Positions 42,337 to 47,167 of a stretch of DNA of 47,167 nucleotides are shown here, in pieces. This DNA is from DASRAU01 sp035638075. GTDB taxonomy: Bacteria > Acidobacteriota > Polarisedimenticolia > Gp22-AA2. Numbering within the stretch: position 1 is the first letter of the stretch; every line of letters begins with the position of its first letter. Made by a program: the position numbers and the translations under genes. Below the pieces are notes generated by a model. That model saw only the letters and a list, made by a program, of their open reading frames with translations. It was not told the DNA's origin and searched no databases. Location: NCBI GenBank assembly GCA_035638075.1, contig DASRAU010000005.1, positions 1 through 47,167 on the forward strand. The letters run 5' to 3'.

Positions 42337-43073
42337 TGGATCCCGCCGGCAAGGTGGCGCTGATCACCGGCGCGGCCCGCATCGGCCGCGTCGTGGCGAC
42401 CAGCCTCGCCCGGCGCGGCGTCGACGTGGCCATTGCCTGGCGGGCGTCGCGCGACGCCGCCGAAGAGACAGCCTCCGAGGTGCGCGCCCTCGGCCGCAAG
42501 GCGAAGACCATCCAGGCCGACATGAGCGACCCACAGGCGGTACCGCGGATCGTGGACGAGGTCGGCCGCGACCTCGGCGGCCCGGACATCCTGGTGCCCA
42601 TGGCGTCGCACTATCAAAAAGTGAATTTCGACGACCTCGACGATGTCGCCTGGCGCAGGAACGTCGACGCCGACCTGCAGGGGACCTATCGCCTGGCTCT
42701 GCGCTGTGCCGTGCCGATGCGGGCGCGCGGCGGGGGACGGATCGTCGCCTTCGCCGACTGGTTGCCTTCGAGCGGACGGCCGCGTTATAAAGGGTTCCTT
42801 CCGTACTACGTGGCCAAGGCGGGGGTGATCGGCCTCGTGGAGGCGCTGGCTCTGGAACTGGCGCCGGCGATCCTGGTGAACGCGGTGGCACCGGGGCCGA
42901 TCCTCAGGCCGGAGGTGTTCAGCGACGCCGAGGACCGCGAAGTGCTGAAGGCGACGCCGCTCGGCCGCTGGGGAGGAGCGGACGAGGTCGCAAGAGCCGT
43001 GCTGTTTCTCATCGAGACGGAGTTCGTCACCGGCGAGACCCTGCGCGTCGACGGTGGACGTCACCTGAACTGA
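42336..43073 (+). CDS. SDR oxidoreductase, pteridine-reductase-like
   Basis: 245 residues from the ATG at 42336 that overlaps the amidase stop. The NAD(P)-binding motif reads ALITGAARIGRVVATSLARR, with Arg in place of the third glycine. The region before the active site is RIVAFADWLPSSGRPRYKGF and the catalytic pair YYVAKAG. The usual catalytic Ser is Asp, as in pteridine reductases (PTR1) and E. coli FolM, and LAPAILVNAVAPGPIL also fits. It may therefore reduce dihydropterins, but a FabG-like or other carbonyl substrate is possible. It is cytoplasmic and in the middle of the operon. Confidence 0.85.
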   Translation: MDPAGKVALITGAARIGRVVATSLARRGVDVAIAWRASRDAAEETASEVRALGRKAKTIQADMSDPQAVPRIVDEVGRDLGGPDILVPMASHYQKVNFDDLDDVAWRRNVDADLQGTYRLALRCAVPMRARGGGRIVAFADWLPSSGRPRYKGFLPYYVAKAGVIGLVEALALELAPAILVNAVAPGPILRPEVFSDAEDREVLKATPLGRWGGADEVARAVLFLIETEFVTGETLRVDGGRHLN

Positions 43074-43119
43074 GAGTTCAATGCACGTGAAGACCAACGC
43101 ACCATCGAGGAGGACCCGC

Positions 43120-43785
43120 ATGCCCGCAAGCCCGAGCCCGATCCGGATCGTCCGTCACCGCCGCCCGTTCGCGGCGCTCGTCCTGTCCGCGGCCGTCGCC
43201 GCGGGTCTCGCGACCGGGACGGTCCGGGCCGACGCCTACAGCATCGATCCGTCGCACAGCAACATGGGCTTCACCATCCGGCACTTCTTCAGCCGGGTCC
43301 CGGGTCACTTCACCAAGTTCGAGGGGACGATCTCCTACGACACCCAGGACGTCACCAAGTCGACGGTGAACGTCAGCATCGACACCGCCAGCATCAACAC
43401 CGAGGAGCCGAAGCGCGACGCGCACCTCAAGAGCGCCGACTTCTTCGACGCCGAGAAGTTCCCGAAGATCACCTTCGTGTCGAACAAGGTGACCGCGGTC
43501 AGCCCGAACAAGCTCAAGGTGGACGGGACGCTGACCATCCGCGGCGTGGCGAAGCCGGTCTCGCTCGACGTGGACATCCTCGGCACCGGTCCTGACGGCT
43601 GGGGCGGCGTGCGCTCCGGCTTCGAGGCGAAGACCAAGATCAACCGGATGGACTACGGCGTCTCCTGGAACAAGGCCATCGAGGGCGGCGGCACGGTCCT
43701 CAGCGAGGACGTGGACATCACCCTGAACGTCGAGGCCATCCGCCAGGCGCCGCCGAAGCCGGCCGACGCCACCAAGAAGGGCTGA
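43120..43785 (+). CDS. YceI family periplasmic lipocalin-like protein
   Basis: 221 residues from ATG 43120, which has GAGGAGG six bases upstream; an ATG at 43081 has no SD. Signal: RPFAALVLSAAVAAGLATGTVRA. The YceI fold is plain: AYSIDPSHSNMGFTIRHFFS, VPGHFTKFEGTISYD, SVDVSIDTAS-like NVSIDTASINTEEPKRDAHL, KSADFFDAEKFPKITFVS, LTIRGVAKPVSLDV and RMDYGVSWNKAIEGGGTVLS. The family makes a lipocalin-like barrel that binds polyisoprenoid such as octaprenylpyrophosphate or other amphiphiles. Length is normal. It is last in the operon, 16 bases before the terminator. Confidence 0.95.
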   Translation: MPASPSPIRIVRHRRPFAALVLSAAVAAGLATGTVRADAYSIDPSHSNMGFTIRHFFSRVPGHFTKFEGTISYDTQDVTKSTVNVSIDTASINTEEPKRDAHLKSADFFDAEKFPKITFVSNKVTAVSPNKLKVDGTLTIRGVAKPVSLDVDILGTGPDGWGGVRSGFEAKTKINRMDYGVSWNKAIEGGGTVLSEDVDITLNVEAIRQAPPKPADATKKG

Positions 43786-43801
43786 GGCGCGAAAGCACCA
43801 G

Positions 43802-43836
43802 GCCCCCTCCGGCCACCGGCCGAAGGGGGCTTTTTT
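43802..43836 (+). terminator. strong intrinsic terminator, probably bidirectional
   Basis: Thirteen-base arms 43802-43814 and 43818-43830 with one mismatch and a three-base loop, followed by six Ts (43831-43836). It ends the plus-strand operon after the YceI gene. On the other strand it stands just past the stop of the convergent gene at 43856, but no U-run is present on that side beyond the stem, so termination there is less sure. Confidence 0.92.
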
Positions 43837-43855
43837 ATTCCGGGACGCGGCCGTC

Positions 43856-44773
43856 TCAGGGGACGGGCACGACCCCGACCGGCAGCGCGCCGCGCGACGG
43901 GATCGACGGCGTCGCGGCGACCGACATCGGGACCGGCCTGTCTCCGACGTAGATCAGATCGAAGTCCACTTCGGCGTGCAGCGACGGCCAGCCCTCGCCG
44001 TAGGCGGCGATGCCGAGCGTGTCCACCAGGAAGCCGGGCTGAAGCGTCGCCAGGTCGACCGTCGCGGTCGCACCGGGGACGGGTTCGAAGCGCGGCCCGC
44101 TCACGTGACGCGACACGGTGACGGTCAGCGCGCGGGTCGCCGCGTCGTACACCCCCTCGCACAGCAGCGGCACGTCGAACGGCAGCGGCGCTTCCTGCGA
44201 CTGGAAGGCGAAGTTGAAGAACGCGTTGTCGCCGACGTTGCCGCCGAAGATGCTCGGCGACAGGAAGGGGCCTCCGAAATCGGGGCTCACGTTGGCGAAC
44301 CAGTCGAACTCCACCAGGTCGTAGGAGTCGGACGGGAAGAGGGTCCGTCCCAGGCCGGTCGTGTGGGCGTTCCAGAGGCCGAAGGCGATCTGCGAGAAGC
44401 CGTTCGGGTCGGCGGCGAAGCCGTGCGACCGGATCGTCAGGACGGCGCCGAAGCGGAAGTTCTCGTCGAGCGACAGGACGGAGCCGAGGGGCGCGCCGAT
44501 GCGGCCGGTCGGCAGCGTCGTGTCGTAGAGGACCCGCAGCGACCCGCGGCGGTCGCCGGGGAAGCGCGGAGGCGTGTCGCCGATGTACGTGAAGCGGGAG
44601 GCGGCGTCGCCCTCGGCGAAGAAGTGAACCGGCCCGCCCGGCTGCAGCGGATCGCGTTCGAGCCGGGCGGTGGTCCCGGCGGCGGCCGGTGCGATGACGG
44701 CGGCGAGAAGGACCGCGCCGAGCGCGGCGCGGGACGGAACGGCACGGACGAGGCGGCGGGCACGATGGAGCAT
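43856..44773 (-). CDS. secreted beta-rich protein of unknown function
   Basis: 305 residues from ATG 44773, chosen for its SD (AAGGAG, six bases before) rather than the upstream open frame. Signal: VPSRAALGAVLLAAVIAPAAA. The mature part looks like a lectin-type beta-sandwich: VHFFAEGDAASRFTYIG, FRFGAVLTIRSHGFA, SQIAFGLWNAHTTGL, DLVEFDWFANVSPDF, AFFNFAFQSQEAPLPF, YDAATRALTVTVSRHV, TLGIAAYGEGWPSLHAEVDF. The alternating pattern and 'YDL-EFDWF-N' recall concanavalin A-like carbohydrate-binding folds, but I cannot place it firmly. It lies downstream of a lipoprotein and a TonB-dependent receptor gene and is probably co-expressed, suggesting a surface role. Confidence 0.72.
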   Translation of the reverse strand: MLHRARRLVRAVPSRAALGAVLLAAVIAPAAAGTTARLERDPLQPGGPVHFFAEGDAASRFTYIGDTPPRFPGDRRGSLRVLYDTTLPTGRIGAPLGSVLSLDENFRFGAVLTIRSHGFAADPNGFSQIAFGLWNAHTTGLGRTLFPSDSYDLVEFDWFANVSPDFGGPFLSPSIFGGNVGDNAFFNFAFQSQEAPLPFDVPLLCEGVYDAATRALTVTVSRHVSGPRFEPVPGATATVDLATLQPGFLVDTLGIAAYGEGWPSLHAEVDFDLIYVGDRPVPMSVAATPSIPSRGALPVGVVPVP

Positions 44774-44784
44774 CGGGGTCTCCT

Positions 44785-46380
44785 TCACGGAAGACTGCGG
44801 GTGAGAACGGCAATCGATTGCGGCGGCAGGCGGAGCGGCACGGCGGCGACGATGGCGCCGGTCGCGCCGTCGAGGATCAGCAGGCGCGGCTCGACGAAGC
44901 TCGAGTCGGCCACCAGCACCCAACCCTCGCCGTCGGAGGCGAGGGCGGTGAGGCGGTCGGTGGTGTCGAAGGCCGTGCCGAGGATGGTGCGCGCCTGCGG
45001 GTCGAAGACCTTCACGAAGTTGTGGAAGGACGCGTCGGTGACCACGGCGAAGCCGCGGTCCGGCGCGGCGATGGCGAGGGCGGTGACGTTGCCCCCGAGA
45101 TCATCGTCGTCGATGACCAGGCCGAGCGAGCGGCGCGCCGACGGATCGATGGCCTCGATCCCGCCGCTGAGAACCGGTGGCTTCGTTCCGCTGGGGAAGA
45201 TGCCGGCGAGGGCCACGTAGAGCAGTCCGCTCACCGGCTCCTCCACGAAGGCCTCGAAGGGATTCTGGCCCGAGAGGTCGATGACGTCCTCGACCTGGCG
45301 CAGCACCGGGTCGATCACCGCGACCCGCCCGTTCTGGAACTGGGTGAACGAGGCGTTGGCGTCCTGGAGCGTCACGAAGAGTCGGTTGTGCGACCACGCC
45401 ACCTGGTCGGGCCGCGGCAGGTGGTCCGGGTTGCGCGCCAGCGGGCGCAGGTCGATCGACTGGATGAGATCGCCGCTGTCGAGATCGAACAGGGCCAGGT
45501 CGTCGTACGGCGGCTCGTACCGGGTGACGAAGGCCACGCCGGCGCTCTCCTGGCCGGGAGCCGGCGGAGAGAAGGGCGCTCCCGCTTCGTTGTCGCTCAG
45601 CACGACGACGTCGTGCGGGTTCGAGCCGTTGCCGGTCGAATGCTCGAAGGCGGTCTTGAAGCCGGCGTGCGGGTCGAGCCCCTGCAGGTTGTCGAACGAC
45701 AGGCGGTTGATGACGATCGGCCGCCCATCCTCGACGCGGGCCACCGGGTCCGAGCTGATCGTTTCGAGGCGCTCGTGCAGGACGATGTCGCGATCGTAGC
45801 GCACCTCCACCGTCGCCGCTTCTCCGACCGCCTGGAGATCGGTGCCGACGACGAGATACCGGCGCCGCAACACGGCCAGGAACGCGCCGGGCTCGCTCGT
45901 GCCGAAGAGGTCGGCGGTCCCTTCGATGCGCCGCGCGCCCGTGGCGATGCTCCCCGAGAGCGACAGCACGAGGTTGGCGCTGTCGAACTGGATCGCCCCG
46001 AAGAAGTCGGTGGCGAAGGCCTCGCCCTCGATCGAGCCCTCGACGACGATCGGCTGCGTCACGATGAACGCCTGAGGCACGCCGCCGGCGGTCACGGAGA
46101 GGACCTCGGCCGGGGCGCGGAAACGCGGGTCGGCATCGCGCACCGTGGCGTCGGTGAAGGTGACGGCCAGGTCGAGGACGATGCCGTGCAGCGTGATCCC
46201 GCCCGCGATCACTTCCGCCTGCGGGAAGGTGATGGTGACGTCGTAGATCGGATCGAGCCGCGCGCCCGGACCGGGGAGCGGATCCCCGCTGCCCTGGCCG
46301 TAGCCCCCTCCTCCACAGGCCGCGAGCAGGAGGAGCGCCGCCGGCAGGGCAGCGCGTGCGGTCGAGGTCAGAACGCCCAT
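44785..46380 (-). CDS. beta-propeller lipoprotein
   Basis: 531 residues from ATG 46380; its start overlaps the receptor gene by 13 bases. Lipoprotein signal: ARAALPAALLLLAACGGGG. The N-terminal 190 residues form a beta-domain (IYDVTITFPQAEVIAGGITL; LVLSLSGSIATGARRIEGTA). Residues about 200-531 carry YncE-like propeller strands (GVAFVTRYEPPYDDLALFDL, NRLFVTLQDANASFTQFQNG, VSGLLYVALAGIFPSG, GEGWVLVADSSF, EPRLLILDGATGAIVAAVPL). In E. coli, yncE (propeller) stands next to the TonB receptor gene yncD, a similar pairing. A surface lipoprotein that assists ligand capture by the receptor is inferred; the ligand is unknown. Confidence 0.8.
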   Translation of the reverse strand: MGVLTSTARAALPAALLLLAACGGGGYGQGSGDPLPGPGARLDPIYDVTITFPQAEVIAGGITLHGIVLDLAVTFTDATVRDADPRFRAPAEVLSVTAGGVPQAFIVTQPIVVEGSIEGEAFATDFFGAIQFDSANLVLSLSGSIATGARRIEGTADLFGTSEPGAFLAVLRRRYLVVGTDLQAVGEAATVEVRYDRDIVLHERLETISSDPVARVEDGRPIVINRLSFDNLQGLDPHAGFKTAFEHSTGNGSNPHDVVVLSDNEAGAPFSPPAPGQESAGVAFVTRYEPPYDDLALFDLDSGDLIQSIDLRPLARNPDHLPRPDQVAWSHNRLFVTLQDANASFTQFQNGRVAVIDPVLRQVEDVIDLSGQNPFEAFVEEPVSGLLYVALAGIFPSGTKPPVLSGGIEAIDPSARRSLGLVIDDDDLGGNVTALAIAAPDRGFAVVTDASFHNFVKVFDPQARTILGTAFDTTDRLTALASDGEGWVLVADSSFVEPRLLILDGATGAIVAAVPLRLPPQSIAVLTRSLP

Positions 46381-47167
46381 GCGAGCCTCACCTCGTAGCG
46401 CCGCCCCGGCAGGGGATAGCGGTACAGGTCGACGGTGTGGTCGTCGAAGAGGTTGTGGACCTGGACGGTCGCCTCCAGCCGGTGCGGCAGGATCACCCGG
46501 CAGGAGACGTCATGCAGGTAACGCGCCTTAAGCTCGCTGTCGGGATTGGCGATCGTCGAGACGTTGTTCGGGCCGACGTAGGTGAAGTTCCAGTCGAGGC
46601 GCGTGCGTCCGAAAGTGCCGCCTAGCGTGGTGCTCGCCTCGACCTCCGAGCGTCCGGGCAGCGGAAACCCGTTGCGGAACGAGTCGCCGGTCTCGATCGC
46701 CTCCTGCCGGACGATGTTGAGCGCGCCGCTGAGGTGGGGCCCGAGACCCGACTGCACGCTCAGCTCGAGGCCGCGGATGCGCGCCGCGCTGACGTTCTCC
46801 GCGACGAGAATTCCGAACGAGATGGGCCTGTAGATAATGAGATCGTCCGCGTCGGTGCCGAAGAGGACGCCCTCGACGCGGAGGCCGTGGAACGCCCCCA
46901 GGGGCCGGGTCGCCTCCCAGGCGAGGCCGAGGTCGGCGTTCGTTCCCTCTTCGGGGACGAGCCCCGGGTTGCCGCGGACCGATCCGGTCATGCCGAACAT
47001 CTCGGTGAAGTCGGGGATCCGCTGGTAGGTCCCGGCATTGGCGCGCAGCGACCAGGCGGGAGAGAGCTCCGCCTTCACGCCGATGCGGCCGGTCGTGGCC
47101 GAGGTGTCACTCTTTCCCGGCACGACGCCGGCGGCGGACCCCGGCTCGAAATCGCTGGCGGTCGCCT
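46368..47167 (-). CDS. TonB-dependent receptor, C-terminal part
   Basis: About 266 residues are visible, open to the right edge, so the plug domain, TonB box and signal are outside the window. The strands are typical of the TonB receptor barrel: GVKAELSPAWSLRANAGTYQ, RIPDFTEMFGMTGSVRGNPG, VPEEGTNADLGLAWE, ARIRGLELSVQSGL, VTYVGPNN-like WNFTYVGPNNVST, VQVHNLFDDHTVDLYRYPLP (the TonB-dependent 'VxNLFDxxY' motif) and a final aromatic strand ending LAWAF, as needed for BAM recognition. The 'P-f-ELfg--G---GNP-L-PE' block is the classic BtuB-like signature. Substrate cannot be told from this portion. It is the first visible gene of the minus-strand module with the propeller lipoprotein. Confidence 0.92.
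   Translation of the reverse strand, partial: ATASDFEPGSAAGVVPGKSDTSATTGRIGVKAELSPAWSLRANAGTYQRIPDFTEMFGMTGSVRGNPGLVPEEGTNADLGLAWEATRPLGAFHGLRVEGVLFGTDADDLIIYRPISFGILVAENVSAARIRGLELSVQSGLGPHLSGALNIVRQEAIETGDSFRNGFPLPGRSEVEASTTLGGTFGRTRLDWNFTYVGPNNVSTIANPDSELKARYLHDVSCRVILPHRLEATVQVHNLFDDHTVDLYRYPLPGRRYEVRLAWAF

Overview
The window is G+C-rich bacterial chromosome, densely packed with genes, with no rRNA, tRNA or CRISPR array that I could see. It has a diderm envelope (TonB-dependent receptor, beta-barrel protein, lipobox proteins), long mixed-function operons, YD-repeat and dockerin-like proteins, and Ser/Thr kinases fused to TPR-like repeats. This fits Acidobacteriota or a similar uncultured G+C-rich lineage, but no marker gene here settles the taxon.

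Region 1 (about 1-9500). After the 3' end of a GT2 glycosyltransferase comes a block with visibly lower G+C and relaxed codon use. It holds a three-part extracytoplasmic tetraheme protein, an 88-residue secreted peptide with six cysteines, a lipobox protein with a methyltransferase fold, a membrane/spermidine-synthase-like fusion, and a LuxR-type regulator with a degenerate receiver. The peptide gene has its own Shine-Dalgarno (SD) sequence and a hairpin on each side. A perfect 26-bp tandem repeat lies near the right edge of the block. I regard this as the best candidate for an undescribed system; its function is unknown.

Region 2 (9500-21541). This holds a secreted dockerin-like protein, a giant SpvB/VCBS/YD-repeat protein with a 288-residue unrecognised C-terminal region and no visible immunity gene, and, divergently, a beta-propeller protein with two c-type heme motifs.

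Region 3 (21545-30780). An M16 peptidase reads leftward. Reading rightward are a small lipoprotein, BolA, a monothiol CGFS glutaredoxin, an M20 carboxypeptidase, a TPR-like protein with a pseudokinase followed by a kinase, and an outer-membrane beta-barrel.

Region 4 (30788-37730, minus strand). A tight series of seven genes: GNAT/FemAB-like acyltransferase, YjbQ, M64 peptidase, an 8-Cys secreted protein, a small membrane protein, a Tat-signal PLP enzyme, and a TolB-like/SnoaL-like fusion.

Region 5 (37936-43836, plus strand). A seven-gene operon: M20 peptidase, lipobox methyltransferase, EfpL/YeiP-type elongation factor P paralogue, small RR-signal protein, amidase, pteridine-reductase-like SDR, and YceI. 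It ends at a strong intrinsic terminator.

Region 6 (43856-47167, minus strand). The C-terminal part of a TonB-dependent receptor, a beta-propeller lipoprotein and a secreted beta-rich protein form an apparent uptake or surface module that continues beyond the window.
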